Shown: piece by piece, positions 34,364-42,714 of the stretch
Layout of the letters: every line of letters begins with the position of its first letter
How positions within the stretch are numbered: the stretch's first letter is position 1
Origin: Gammaproteobacteria bacterium
GTDB taxonomy: Bacteria > Pseudomonadota > Gammaproteobacteria > Ga0077536
DNA: 64,000 nt
Direction of reading: 5' to 3'
Assembly (NCBI GenBank): GCA_024235015.1
Contig: JACKNG010000001.1
Coordinates: forward strand, 620,001-684,000
The notes under the pieces: model-generated
Seen by the model: the letters and a program-made list of their open reading frames with translations, nothing else
Told to the model about the DNA's origin: nothing
Database searches by the model: none
Made by a program: the position numbers and the translations under genes

Positions 34364-34435
34364 GGCCTGGCCCGCCTCACGTCGAAGCACGCGCACGGGC
34401 CTGTCGGACACCTGCCGGGCCGGCAAAAAAATCTG

Positions 34436-34465
34436 CTGTCAATTCGCCGATCTCCCGCCTATACT
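34436..34465 (+). promoter_or_regulatory. Sigma-70 promoter candidate for rhlE
   Basis: CTGTCA (34436-34441, 4 of 6 to TTGACA) and TATACT (34460-34465, 5 of 6 to TATAAT) with an 18-base spacer. It would give a long 5' leader of about 140 bases before rhlE, as is common for cold-shock RNA helicase genes. Confidence 0.45.
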
Positions 34466-34609
34466 GCTTTCGTCCTGAGTACCATCCGGTCGGTACCCGG
34501 GCCTCGCGGCCGTCTCCCTCCTTGATAGACTCTCCTCGATATTCGTCAACTGATTGCTCCACCTCGACCGGCCCCGCTAGATGCAGGGGAGGCTGGATCC
34601 GGAGCTCAT

Positions 34610-35905
34610 ATGCCTTTCGCCCGTCTCGGCCTCAAGGCCGAACTGTTGCGCACAGTCACCGCGCAGAACTACGTCACTCCCACGCCCATCCAGAGCCAGG
34701 CCATTCCCGCCGTGTTGGCGGGCCGCGATGTCCTCGCCGGCGCCCAGACCGGCACCGGTAAAACCGCTGCCTTCGCCCTGCCCGTCCTGCAACGTCTCGC
34801 TGCCGATGCGGCGGCCGGCGCCCGCCGTGGCCGTGCGCCGCGCGCGCTGGTGCTCACGCCGACGCGCGAACTCGCCGCCCAGGTCGGTGACAGCTTCGTC
34901 ACCTACGGCGCCGAACTCACCCTGAGCTGCGGCGTGATCTTCGGCGGTGTGGGTATCGAACCGCAGAAGGCGCTGCTGCGCCGCGGTGTCGACATCCTCG
35001 TGGCCACGCCCGGACGCCTGCTCGACCACGCCGACCAACGTACGGTCGACCTGTCGGCCGTCGAGATCCTCGTACTCGACGAAGCCGACCGCATGCTCGA
35101 CATGGGCTTCATCCGCGACATCCGCAAGGTGCTGCGGCTGTTGCCCCGGCAGCGCCAGAACCTGTTGTTCTCGGCGACCTACTCGGACGACATCCGGCGT
35201 CTCGCCGAAGACCTGCTGGTCGATCCCGCGGAGATCGAGGTTGCCCGGCGCAGCAGCGCCGCCGAGACCGTCACCCAGCACGTCTACCGCGTCGAGAAGG
35301 AAGCCAAGCGCGACCTGCTGGTGCATCTCATCGACGAGGGCAACTGGTACCAGGTGCTGGTCTTCACGCGTACCAAGCATGGCGCCAACCGCCTCAGTGA
35401 ACAGCTTCAGCGCGCCGGTATCGAGGCCGCCGCCATCCATGGCAACAAGAGCCAGAGCGCGCGGACGCGCGCCCTCGCCGGCTTCAAGGACGGCGCGCTG
35501 CGCGTACTGGTCGCGACCGACATCGCCGCCCGCGGACTCGACATCGACCGCCTGCCGCACGTGGTCAACTACGAGCTGCCCAACGTACCGGAGGACTACG
35601 TCCACCGGATCGGGCGCACCGGCCGCGCCGGCGAGTCCGGCAGCGCCCTGTCGCTGGTCGGCCGCGACGAGGCCGGCCTGCTCAAGGACATCGAGCGCCT
35701 GCTCAAGCGCAAGGTGCCGGAACTGCCGATGCCGGCGGTGGTGCGACATGCACCGGCACCCGCCGCGACGACCGAACCGGCCGCACCCGGTGGCAGCCGC
35801 CACCGCGCCGCGCCGCGGCCGGCGCAGGGCGAGGCCCCGGCCCAACCGCGCAAGCGCCGTCGCTCGCGTGGACGCGGCCGTCGTGCCGCCGGTGGCGCAA
35901 CCTGA
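34610..35905 (+). CDS. rhlE: DEAD-box RNA helicase, RhlE type
   Basis: A 431-residue ATP-dependent RNA helicase. Motifs in order: Q motif (FARLGL...TPIQSQAIP), AGAQTGTGKT (I), PTRELAAQ (Ia), ATPGRLLD (Ib), DEAD (II), SAT (III), VFTRTKHGA (IV), ATDIAARGLDID (V) and HRIGRTGRAG (VI). A basic, low-complexity C-terminal tail (RKRRRSRGRGRRAAGG) probably binds RNA. It remodels ribosome or degradosome RNA, especially in the cold. An RRM protein gene lies 102 bases downstream on the same strand. Confidence 0.95.
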   Translation: MPFARLGLKAELLRTVTAQNYVTPTPIQSQAIPAVLAGRDVLAGAQTGTGKTAAFALPVLQRLAADAAAGARRGRAPRALVLTPTRELAAQVGDSFVTYGAELTLSCGVIFGGVGIEPQKALLRRGVDILVATPGRLLDHADQRTVDLSAVEILVLDEADRMLDMGFIRDIRKVLRLLPRQRQNLLFSATYSDDIRRLAEDLLVDPAEIEVARRSSAAETVTQHVYRVEKEAKRDLLVHLIDEGNWYQVLVFTRTKHGANRLSEQLQRAGIEAAAIHGNKSQSARTRALAGFKDGALRVLVATDIAARGLDIDRLPHVVNYELPNVPEDYVHRIGRTGRAGESGSALSLVGRDEAGLLKDIERLLKRKVPELPMPAVVRHAPAPAATTEPAAPGGSRHRAAPRPAQGEAPAQPRKRRRSRGRGRRAAGGAT

Positions 35906-36007
35906 TGGCCTCGTTCCGCATTCGCCAGTGCTCTGGCAAATCACCCGCGTGCCGCGTGTCGACGGCGCCCGGGCGTCAAGCCTGATCGACACACTTACGA
36001 GGATTGA

Positions 36008-36316
36008 ATGATGATGAATCTCTACGTCGGCAACCTGCCGTACAGCGTCACGGAAGACCAGTTGCGCGACACTTTCGCCGCCTACGGCGAAGTGGCCCGT
36101 GTCAACCTGATCACCGACAAGTTCTCGGGCCAGTCGAAGGGTTTCGCCTTCGTCGAGATGCCCGACAACGCGGCGGCGGATGCGGCGATCAAGGCGCTCA
36201 ACGATACCCAGATGGGCGGCCGTAACATCAAGGTCAACCAGGCCAAGCCGCGCGGTGAACGTCCGGCCGGCGGCGGTGGCCGCGGCGGCCCCGGGCGCGG
36301 CGGTTCGCGCTGGTAA
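36008..36316 (+). CDS. Small RRM RNA-binding protein (cold-inducible Rbp type)
   Basis: A 102-residue protein with one RRM: RNP2 in LYVGNLPYSV, RNP1 in KGFAFVEM, and a Gly/Arg-rich tail (GGGGRGGPGRGGSRW). It binds single-stranded RNA with low specificity. Three in-frame ATG codons (36008, 36011, 36014) follow each other; GAGGA just upstream suits the first or second, so the N-terminus may be MMMN, MMN or MN. It follows the DEAD-box helicase, forming a likely cold-stress RNA-remodelling pair. Confidence 0.9.
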   Translation: MMMNLYVGNLPYSVTEDQLRDTFAAYGEVARVNLITDKFSGQSKGFAFVEMPDNAAADAAIKALNDTQMGGRNIKVNQAKPRGERPAGGGGRGGPGRGGSRW

Positions 36317-36643
36317 GCCGACCATGACCCGCCAGGCGTCGCCCCCACGGCGACGCCCGGCGCACTCGCCCGAGCCCGCCACGGGGCCCCTACGGCGAGT
36401 CGAGTTCGATACCCGCCGCGGGCATCCTGCCCCCGGCGCCACCTGCCTCGGCATCGACGACACCCAGCGCTCCTGCGCCTCGGCCAGGCCGGCCAAATGC
36501 GCGGGCTTCGCTCCGGCGCGGCGTCAGCCGATGCGCAGGTCCGACATGGCCGAGGCCGGCCGCGGCCCCCGGCACCCCGGACACCAAGGCGTACACCCGC
36601 CGCGCATCCTGCTCGCGCCGCCTGCCGCCGGCGTGCCGTTCGC
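36317..36643. other. 327-bp intergenic region
   Basis: Between the RRM gene and the convergent enoyl-CoA hydratase gene. It carries a terminator-like hairpin at 36335-36357. I see no gene in it. Confidence 0.55.
36335..36357 (+). terminator. GC hairpin after the RRM gene
   Basis: GGCGTCGCC (36335-36343) pairs perfectly with GGCGACGCC (36349-36357) across CCCAC, starting 19 bases after the stop. No T-run follows. Confidence 0.5.
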
Positions 36644-37429
36644 TCAACGCCCGGCCCAGTCCGGCTTGCGCTTGTCGGCGAAGGCGCGCGCGCCTTCGAG
36701 GCGGTCCTCTGAGGTGTTCCAGCGCGCAAACGCCGGGTAGTCCTTCTGCCCGCACATGGCGGCCTCCACCCCGCGTTCGTCCAGGCCGCGCATCACGGTT
36801 TCCTTCGAGGCGCGCAGCGCGAGTGGTGCGCAGCGCAGGACCCGCGCACACCAGTCCGCGATCGTCGCCTCCAGTCGATCGGCTTCGACCAGCGCGGTGA
36901 CGAAGCCCATGCGGTAACCCTCCTCAGCGCTGACCAGGTCGCCGGTCAGGATCATGCCCATAGCCTGCTTGAGGCCGACCTGGCGCGCCAGGCGGTGCAT
37001 GCCGCCGCCCAGCGCGACCGCCCCTACCAGCGGTTCGGGCAGACCGAAACGCGAACGGGACGTGGCGATGATGACGTCGCAGGCCAGCGCGAGTTCGAAC
37101 CCGCCGCCGGCGGCCACGCCGTCCACCGCGGCGATGAGCGGCTTGTCGAGGTCGAAACGCTCGATGAGTCCCGCGTAACCGCAGCGCGGGTAGACGTGGG
37201 CCTGGCCGCTGCGCGCGATCGACTTGAGGTCGGAGCCGGCCGAGAACGCACGCTCGCCCGCGCCGGCAACGACGCACAACCATTGCTCGTCATCCGCCGC
37301 GAAGCGATCGAAAGCCGCCTGCAACTCGTCGTGCATGCCCTGGTTGATGGCATTCAGCACCTCGGGTCGATTGAGCGTGATGCGGGTGACGTGGCCTGCC
37401 TGCGCCACCTCGATGAAATCGTAGCCCAC
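36644..37429 (-). CDS. Enoyl-CoA hydratase/isomerase family protein (crotonase fold)
   Basis: A 261-residue crotonase. Typical features are ITLNRPEVLNAINQGMHDEL, the oxyanion-hole loop AFSAGSDLKSIA and the IAAVDGVAAGGGFELALACDVIIA helix, then FGLPEPLVGAVALGGGMHRLA. A Glu is found in the LPEP loop, and Gly in GAVAL at the usual second acid position, so hydratase activity is not certain. The GTG at 37429 is preceded by GGGGAGGAC about 7 bases upstream, and gives the normal N-terminus. It is the first gene of a minus-strand unit by itself; the hemerythrin gene ends 86 bases upstream. Confidence 0.88.
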   Translation of the reverse strand: MGYDFIEVAQAGHVTRITLNRPEVLNAINQGMHDELQAAFDRFAADDEQWLCVVAGAGERAFSAGSDLKSIARSGQAHVYPRCGYAGLIERFDLDKPLIAAVDGVAAGGGFELALACDVIIATSRSRFGLPEPLVGAVALGGGMHRLARQVGLKQAMGMILTGDLVSAEEGYRMGFVTALVEADRLEATIADWCARVLRCAPLALRASKETVMRGLDERGVEAAMCGQKDYPAFARWNTSEDRLEGARAFADKRKPDWAGR

Positions 37430-37515
37430 TGCCTGTCCTCCCCTGCCGGACCGATGAACGGCCTCGCAGGGTACTGCGGCGCGACGCGCGGCGAAAGACA
37501 CGGCCGCAATGACCC

Positions 37516-37932
37516 TCAGCGGCCGGCGGCCTGCTGCCGGAACTCGGCGTAGAGGCGGTCTTCGCCGGCGGTATGGTGAACGCACCACTCGACGAGGAAG
37601 CGCACGATGTCGTCGACGGTGGTCGCCTCATCGGCCAGGCTCACCGCGTGCTCGCGTGACGACAGGGCATCGAACAGTTCGTCGTGCAGGCGGCGATGCC
37701 GTGCCAGGCCCGGATAGGCATCGCGCTGCATCAGGTTCTCTTCGCTCAGGAGGTGAAAGCGGTCGTAGGCCTTGAGCTCGGCCAGCAGGGCGGCGCGGCG
37801 CGCTACGCCGCGGGCATCGCTCAGCGCGCCGGCCAGGCGGTTGACCAGGTTGAGGAAGTAGCGATGCTGGAGGTCGCCGTCTTCGCGGCCGAGTTCGAAG
37901 CGCGCGTCCCAGTGCGGGATGGATTCATGCAT
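37516..37932 (-). CDS. Bacteriohemerythrin
   Basis: An O2-binding non-heme diiron protein. The 138-residue sequence has the seven expected ligands: HW near the N-terminus (SIPHWDARFELG), HRYFLNLVNRL, HLLSEENLM (H..E), HRRLHDELF (HxxxH) and CVHHTAGEDRLY (HxxxxD). It may store or deliver oxygen or sense it. The ATG at 37932 starts the family's typical N-terminus; a GTG at 37941 would add three residues. It is the last gene of the long sHdr-lbpA-YeeE minus-strand run, 72 bases beyond the transporter. Confidence 0.9.
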   Translation of the reverse strand: MHESIPHWDARFELGREDGDLQHRYFLNLVNRLAGALSDARGVARRAALLAELKAYDRFHLLSEENLMQRDAYPGLARHRRLHDELFDALSSREHAVSLADEATTVDDIVRFLVEWCVHHTAGEDRLYAEFRQQAAGR

Positions 37933-38004
37933 GCCGCGCACCAGGCGTTGCGCTACGGCAAGGCGCCCCTTCGGCCGCGGGGCGCGGTCAACGGGCAGGT
38001 CGAA

Positions 38005-39096
38005 TCAAGCGCCGGCCAGCAGGATGCGTTCCATCCACTTCATGCCGATCACCCCGCCGGCGACGATGGCGACGAAGGTCAGCAGTGAGCCGACCGCGAG
38101 CGTCGACACCCCGGTGATGCTCTGGCCGACGGTGCAGCCGAGCGCGGTGATGCCGCCGATGCCCATCAGCGCGCCGCCAGCGAGGTTGCGCACGGTGTCG
38201 CCGGAGTCGGCGAAACCGATCAGCTTGAACTTGCGGCTGACCAGCGCGGCAAGCAGCGAACCGGCCAGCGCACCGAGCACCGTGGCGACGCCGAAGCCCG
38301 GCACGCGGTCGGCGGTGAAGCGCTCGAGGTACTCCAGGGTGTCGCCGCTCGGACGCACGTAGGAGAGCGATTGCGGCGCGCGCGGCAGGTCGGCGAACTC
38401 GTCGTAGCCGAGGCCGGTCAGCGCCCAGCCAGCGACCACGCACAGGCCGACGCCGAGGCCGCCGATGACGTGGCGCGGCGAGCTGCGGAAATCGCCGTTG
38501 GCGAAACAGTACGCAATGAGCGCGGCGGCGAGAACGCCGCCAACCACCCAGTTCAGGCTGGCCTCGGCGCCGACGCCGGCACGGGCCAGCAGCGCGGCGG
38601 CCGATTGCGAGCCGTCCAGCCCGATCGCGGTGTTGGCTTCGAGCCAGGCGCGCGTCGGGCCGAGGATGCCGCCGAGCGTCATGTAGGCGGTGATGCCAAC
38701 CATCACCAGCACCACCAGCGCACGCAGGTCGCCGCCGCCGACCCGCACCAGGTTGCGGCTGGTACAGCCACCGGCGAAGACCATGCCGATGCCGAACAGG
38801 ACGCCACCGACGGCATTACCGAGCCAGTTGAAACTCGGCCCCACGTACATCGACAGGCCGAGGTCCACGACCCCGGCCTGGACCAGCGCCTGGGTGCCGA
38901 GAATCGCCACGGCAACGGCCAGCAGCCAGCTGCGGAAGCGGCGGTAATCCTCGAAGGACATGATGTCGGAGATCGAGCCCATGGCGCAGAAGTTGGTCTG
39001 CTGCACGACGAAGCCGAACACGCCACCGATGGCGAAACCACCCCAGGCCAGCCACAACGGCGCCGCTTCCAGGATCTGCTCGCGCAGGGCCTCCAT
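38005..39096 (-). CDS. YeeE/YedE family (TsuA-like) sulfur-compound transporter
   Basis: A 363-residue polytopic membrane protein with about nine to ten helices. The twin repeats typical of the family each carry a conserved cysteine: QQTNFCAMGSISDIM near the start, FAGGCTSRNLVRVGGG in the middle, and TALGCTVGQSITGVST near the end. TsuA of this family imports thiosulfate; others move sulfur-type cargo. It lies 10 bases after lbpA in the sHdr operon, so it probably supplies sulfur substrate, or exchanges sulfite. Exact cargo is inferred. Confidence 0.9.
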   Translation of the reverse strand: MEALREQILEAAPLWLAWGGFAIGGVFGFVVQQTNFCAMGSISDIMSFEDYRRFRSWLLAVAVAILGTQALVQAGVVDLGLSMYVGPSFNWLGNAVGGVLFGIGMVFAGGCTSRNLVRVGGGDLRALVVLVMVGITAYMTLGGILGPTRAWLEANTAIGLDGSQSAAALLARAGVGAEASLNWVVGGVLAAALIAYCFANGDFRSSPRHVIGGLGVGLCVVAGWALTGLGYDEFADLPRAPQSLSYVRPSGDTLEYLERFTADRVPGFGVATVLGALAGSLLAALVSRKFKLIGFADSGDTVRNLAGGALMGIGGITALGCTVGQSITGVSTLAVGSLLTFVAIVAGGVIGMKWMERILLAGA

Positions 39097-39106
39097 GGTC
39101 GTACCC

Positions 39107-39559
39107 TCAGCCGGCCGCCGCCGCGCAGCCTTCGAAGGCGTCGGCGTCCATCTTGGCCTCGTACTTCGCCGTCACCTCGGCGCCCGGGGTGAGCCCGGCC
39201 TTGACGCCGGCCCAGTCGTTCGGGCGCAACACGATCATCCAGCCCAGCGCGTAGGGATCCTGGTTGGCCAGGTTGGGTTGCTCGACCAGGGCGTCGTTGA
39301 CCGCGACCACCTCGCCGTCGGCAGCCGAGCGCGCCGGCCCCACCCACTTGCCGGACTCGATGGTGGCGCATGACTTGCCGGCCTTGACGTCGCGGCCGAC
39401 CTTCTTCGGCGTGAAGGCGACCAGCTCGCCGGCCAGCGCCGTGGCCACGGTGGTCATACCCATGCGCACCGTGCCGTCGCCGAGATCCTGGTACCAGGTG
39501 TGATTGTCGACGTCGTAGAGCAGCTCGTCGGGCAGGTTGCATCCGCGTACGTTAGGCAT
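39107..39559 (-). CDS. lbpA: Lipoate-binding protein LbpA (GcvH-like)
   Basis: A 150-residue GcvH-like lipoyl domain protein that serves as the electron/redox partner of the sHdr complex in the cytoplasm. The lipoylated lysine is predicted as K71 in ATIESGKWVGPARS, flanked by the typical Glu. The N-terminal PNVRGCNLPDELLYDVDNHTWY and the wider pattern fit LbpA and not GcvH of glycine cleavage; no other gcv gene is in the window. Genes for sHdr subunits lie upstream and the lipoate-attaching genes are 8-13 kb further upstream. A 103-base gap separates it from the unknown gene before it. Confidence 0.9.
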   Translation of the reverse strand: MPNVRGCNLPDELLYDVDNHTWYQDLGDGTVRMGMTTVATALAGELVAFTPKKVGRDVKAGKSCATIESGKWVGPARSAADGEVVAVNDALVEQPNLANQDPYALGWMIVLRPNDWAGVKAGLTPGAEVTAKYEAKMDADAFEGCAAAAG

Positions 39560-39662
39560 CTCAGTCCCCTCTCAGTCGTCGCGTGGGCGCACCGGCCGGC
39601 GGCGCCACTGCTTGTTGTCATCAGTCGCGGTGCACCGTCGCGGTGCGACCCGCCTCCTTAGT

Positions 39663-40079
39663 TCAGGCGCTCTCTGCCTGCTCCTTCGCCGACAGGCGCA
39701 AGGGTCGCGACGCGCAGCAGAAATCGCCCAGCCCTGCCTGTTCCAGCTTGCCACTGACGAACAGGAACAGGTGGCGCAGTGCGAATCGCATCATGGCCAG
39801 GCGCTGCTCGCGCTCGGCGTGGTCGGGCTCGAGCGTGAGCAGATTGTAATGCCAGGCGAGCTCGCGACAGGTCTCGCGGCAGGCATTGAAACTCGGCTCG
39901 GTCTTCGCCCCCTGGCGGTGCAGGGCGAGCAGGCGGAAGCCCTCGCGCTGCTCGGCGGTCGGCGTACGCTCGTGCGCGGCGTGCCAGGCTTCGAGCACGG
40001 CCTCGCCCAGCGCGAGCATGGCGGCGGCGTCGAGGTCCGGCGCCTCGACGGCTGCGCCGAGCTCGGCGAGCGTGGTCAT
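39663..40079 (-). CDS. Unknown 138-residue protein in the sHdr operon
   Basis: I do not recognise this protein. It is a soluble, mostly helical 138-residue polypeptide with no signal or transmembrane segment. It contains two central cysteines (FNACRETCRELAWHYN, CxxxC) and a vicinal pair (GDFCCASRPL). The start overlaps the hdrB2 stop by 4 bases, so translation is coupled to hdrB2, and lbpA follows. The Cys pairs might bind a metal or carry sulfur. Position between hdrB2 and lbpA makes an accessory role in the sHdr system most likely; that is inference. Confidence 0.7.
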   Translation of the reverse strand: MTTLAELGAAVEAPDLDAAAMLALGEAVLEAWHAAHERTPTAEQREGFRLLALHRQGAKTEPSFNACRETCRELAWHYNLLTLEPDHAEREQRLAMMRFALRHLFLFVSGKLEQAGLGDFCCASRPLRLSAKEQAESA

Positions 40080-40999
40080 CGCAGGATCTTCTCCTTGACC
40101 AGCGCCATGCTGTCCGAAACGTTCTCGTGCACGCCGACCTGGCGCGGGCTCAGGCCCAGGGCGAGGCCCAGCAGCTGGGTGAAATAGAGAATCTTCACCG
40201 CGGTCTTAACGCCGAAATTTTTCTCCGCGCGCACCTGGTGCATCTCCAACCCGGAATGGCAGGTCGGGCACTCGGTGGCGATGACCTCGGCACCCGCCGC
40301 CTCGGCAGCCTGGATGATGTTCAGCACCAGCTTCGTCGAGGTGTCGGAGTCAGACAGCGTATGGGCGCCACCGCAGCAGGCGGTCTTGAGCGGGAACTCG
40401 ACGTTCTCGGCACCGGCCGCGGCGAGCAGGTCGTCCATGAAGTGCGGCTTGGCGGTCGACTCGGACCCGGCCCCCTGGTCCTTCTCGGGGAAGATGTGCC
40501 GCGGGCGGGTATACATGCAGCCGTAGTAGTTGGCGACCTTGAGCCCCTGCAGGGAATGCTTGACGCGCGCGGCCAGGCCCTCCTCACCGATGGCACTCTT
40601 GATCCAGTCGAGCGCGTGGATGGTCTCCACCGTACCGGCCTCGTAGGTGGCATGGCCGGCCTTGCTCGACAGGCGTTCGACCACGTCGCGCGACCCGGCA
40701 TCGTGGGCGAGGTCGTACTCCGCCTTCTTGAGGTTGTGATAGCAGCCGTTGCACGGCGCCATCACCGTCTTGTGCCCCATGTCGTGGGCGGCAATGGCCA
40801 TCACCCGCGACGACAGGTAGGTCTGCAGCTTGGGATCGATGTTCTTCACTTCCATCGCCCCGCAGCAGTTCCAGTTCTTCACTTCCTCGAGCTTCAACCC
40901 GAGCGCCTTGCCGAGCGCCTGGGTCGAACGGTTGTAGGCATGGCCCGACCCTTCCAGCGCGCAGCCGGGGTAGTAGGCAACGGATTCGTACTTGCTCAT
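40076..40999 (-). CDS. hdrB2: sHdr subunit HdrB2 (two CCG-domain iron-sulfur protein)
   Basis: A 307-residue heterodisulfide reductase B-like subunit. Two cysteine-rich (CCG) repeats hold the catalytic noncubane clusters: C13, CC at 45-46 and CNGC (C83, C86), then C161, CC at 208-209 and CPTC (C244, C247). The N-terminus MSKYESVAYYPGCALEGSG is typical. In the sulfur-oxidising Hdr complex this subunit is part of the site that oxidises protein-bound sulfane sulfur in the cytoplasm, probably to sulfite. It overlaps hdrC2 upstream by 4 bases. Confidence 0.93.
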   Translation of the reverse strand: MSKYESVAYYPGCALEGSGHAYNRSTQALGKALGLKLEEVKNWNCCGAMEVKNIDPKLQTYLSSRVMAIAAHDMGHKTVMAPCNGCYHNLKKAEYDLAHDAGSRDVVERLSSKAGHATYEAGTVETIHALDWIKSAIGEEGLAARVKHSLQGLKVANYYGCMYTRPRHIFPEKDQGAGSESTAKPHFMDDLLAAAGAENVEFPLKTACCGGAHTLSDSDTSTKLVLNIIQAAEAAGAEVIATECPTCHSGLEMHQVRAEKNFGVKTAVKILYFTQLLGLALGLSPRQVGVHENVSDSMALVKEKILR

Positions 41000-41784
41000 G
41001 GCTGTGCGCCTCGCGCCGGTTGATCGAGCTCGCTGGCCGCGGCCTTGACCAGGGCATCGAGCCCGAGGGCCCGGCGTTGCACCTGTTCGCGCTCGTGGAC
41101 GTATTCCTCGATGGCGGCACGCGCCCGGCCCCAGCCGCGGGTGCGCGGCTTGAGCACGTTGGCCAGCCCCATGGTGACGATCAGCTTGACCGGCAGGTGG
41201 CGCAACAGGCGCTTGACCATCTCGACCAGCCAGTCCTGCATCAGCGCCTGGCCGGTACGCGCGAAGAAGCCGCGGATGATGCGGCCCTCCTCGATGCGCC
41301 CCGTGGCGAAGACCTGGCCGGCGAATTCCTCGTCGAAATGCATCGAGGGACTCTTCGGCGTGTGGCCCTTGAGCTCGAGCCAGTGCGCGGTCGCCTTCAT
41401 CACGCCTTCCGGGAAGACGTCGCGCGGACAGGCATAGGTGCACTTGTTGCATGACACGCACTGCCAGATGATGTCGCGGTCGCGCAGCAGCTCGGACTCC
41501 ATGCCCATGCGGATGAGGTAGATCCAGTAGCGTGGGTTGAAGTCCGGGTTGATGGCATTGACCGTGCACGAGTTCGTGCACGAGCCGCACTGCCAGCAGC
41601 GGTGAATCTGCTCGCCCCCGGGCAGGGCCGCGATCTCGTCCTGCAACGCCTCGTTGTAATCGGTCACCACGCGCGACTCGATGAAGGTGCTCCAGTGGCC
41701 GGAGACGTCGACGCCGTCGATGACGAGCTGCTCGTGGGTGACGAGGTTCTCCGGCCGGATCAGGTGTTCTTCGTGGATCGGCAT
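40996..41784 (-). CDS. hdrC2: sHdr subunit HdrC2 (two [4Fe-4S] protein)
   Basis: A 262-residue HdrC-like electron-transfer subunit. Two [4Fe-4S] motifs: CWQCGSCTNSCTV (C63, C66, C69, C73) and CVSCNKCTYACPR (C109, C112, C115, C119). The second is canonical; the first lacks the proline after the last cysteine. The C-terminus is helical and basic. It carries electrons between HdrB2 and the flavin/Fe-S core. It follows the Hyp gene after 4 bases and overlaps hdrB2 by 4 bases. Confidence 0.92.
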   Translation of the reverse strand: MPIHEEHLIRPENLVTHEQLVIDGVDVSGHWSTFIESRVVTDYNEALQDEIAALPGGEQIHRCWQCGSCTNSCTVNAINPDFNPRYWIYLIRMGMESELLRDRDIIWQCVSCNKCTYACPRDVFPEGVMKATAHWLELKGHTPKSPSMHFDEEFAGQVFATGRIEEGRIIRGFFARTGQALMQDWLVEMVKRLLRHLPVKLIVTMGLANVLKPRTRGWGRARAAIEEYVHEREQVQRRALGLDALVKAAASELDQPARGAQP

Positions 41785-41788
41785 CGCT

Positions 41789-42700
41789 TCAATCTTCGCG
41801 GTGGAGGTCGACCACGCGCACTTGCGCGGCCTGTTCGTCGAGCACGAAGGCCTGGCCCTCGAGCGCCTTGGCGCGCAGGCGCGCCGAGCCGGCCTTGACG
41901 CCGTCGAGGCCGAGCATGCGCCGGGTATGCTGCATGGGGTCCTCGGGCGTGGAGAAATCGGTGCGCAGGTAGGTACCGCCCTGGGCGCAGATGTACTCGG
42001 CGTAGATCTCGGCCAGGAGCAGGTCGACGTAGTGGTTGATGTCGCGGAAGAAGCCGTTGTCCGAGAGGAACACGGCCAGTTCTTCGCGCAGCACGAGGAA
42101 GGTCGCGTAGTCGTCGGCGGCCGGGATGGTCAGGTGGTCGACATCGTCGCCGAACCAGATCTCGCGCAGCGCACCGGTGTTCGCCCGCGCGTCCCACACC
42201 CAGCGGGTCATCAGGGGATAACGCTCTGGGTCGACGTTGTGCAGCACCTCGGCGGCGAAATCGCGCACCCAGCGGTGGTCGCGATCGTCGGGAAACTGGG
42301 CGCGGCAGGCGGCCATGCGTTGATCGGTGCTGCGGGTGTCCTCGCGACCGTCGAGCAAGAGGCTGAGCGCCGTCCGCAGGCGGGTCAGGCCACCGGTCTC
42401 GAGCACCGGGGCAAGCCGGCGGCGCACGGTCGGCATGAACGCGGCCAGGGTGACCAGGGTGTCGAGACCGACGTCGCGCGGCGCGGCCTCGAGCAGGGCG
42501 TCGCGGAACAGGCGCGACTTGAGCTCGAGCGCGGCGATGTAGCGCTCCACCCCGCCGTGCTCTTCACAGCCGGCGATGGCCGCTTCCAGCGCGCTGCGCA
42601 GACGCGTACCGGACAGGTGCAACACCGGGCGCGGTACCTCGGTGGCGCTCGCCACCACGCCGCGCGCCGCGCCCGTCTTCCTGCCCAGTCCCAGCACCAT
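41789..42700 (-). CDS. Hyp protein of the sHdr cluster
   Basis: A 303-residue soluble protein with no cofactor motif I can see. Its place between hdrA and hdrC2 is exactly where sulfur-oxidising Hdr clusters carry a conserved 'hyp' gene. It is helical, with a conserved-looking block DHRWVRDFAAEVLHNVDPERYPLMTRWVWDARANTG read in pieces. The function in the complex is unknown. It may be an assembly or structural subunit. It lies 14 bases after hdrA and 4 bases before hdrC2. Confidence 0.82.
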   Translation of the reverse strand: MVLGLGRKTGAARGVVASATEVPRPVLHLSGTRLRSALEAAIAGCEEHGGVERYIAALELKSRLFRDALLEAAPRDVGLDTLVTLAAFMPTVRRRLAPVLETGGLTRLRTALSLLLDGREDTRSTDQRMAACRAQFPDDRDHRWVRDFAAEVLHNVDPERYPLMTRWVWDARANTGALREIWFGDDVDHLTIPAADDYATFLVLREELAVFLSDNGFFRDINHYVDLLLAEIYAEYICAQGGTYLRTDFSTPEDPMQHTRRMLGLDGVKAGSARLRAKALEGQAFVLDEQAAQVRVVDLHRED

Positions 42701-42714
42701 CAGTCCCGCGCGTG

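Noticed and set aside
39107..39559. Glycine cleavage protein H
   Set aside because: No gcvT or gcvP nearby; located in the sHdr operon with LbpA-type N-terminus.
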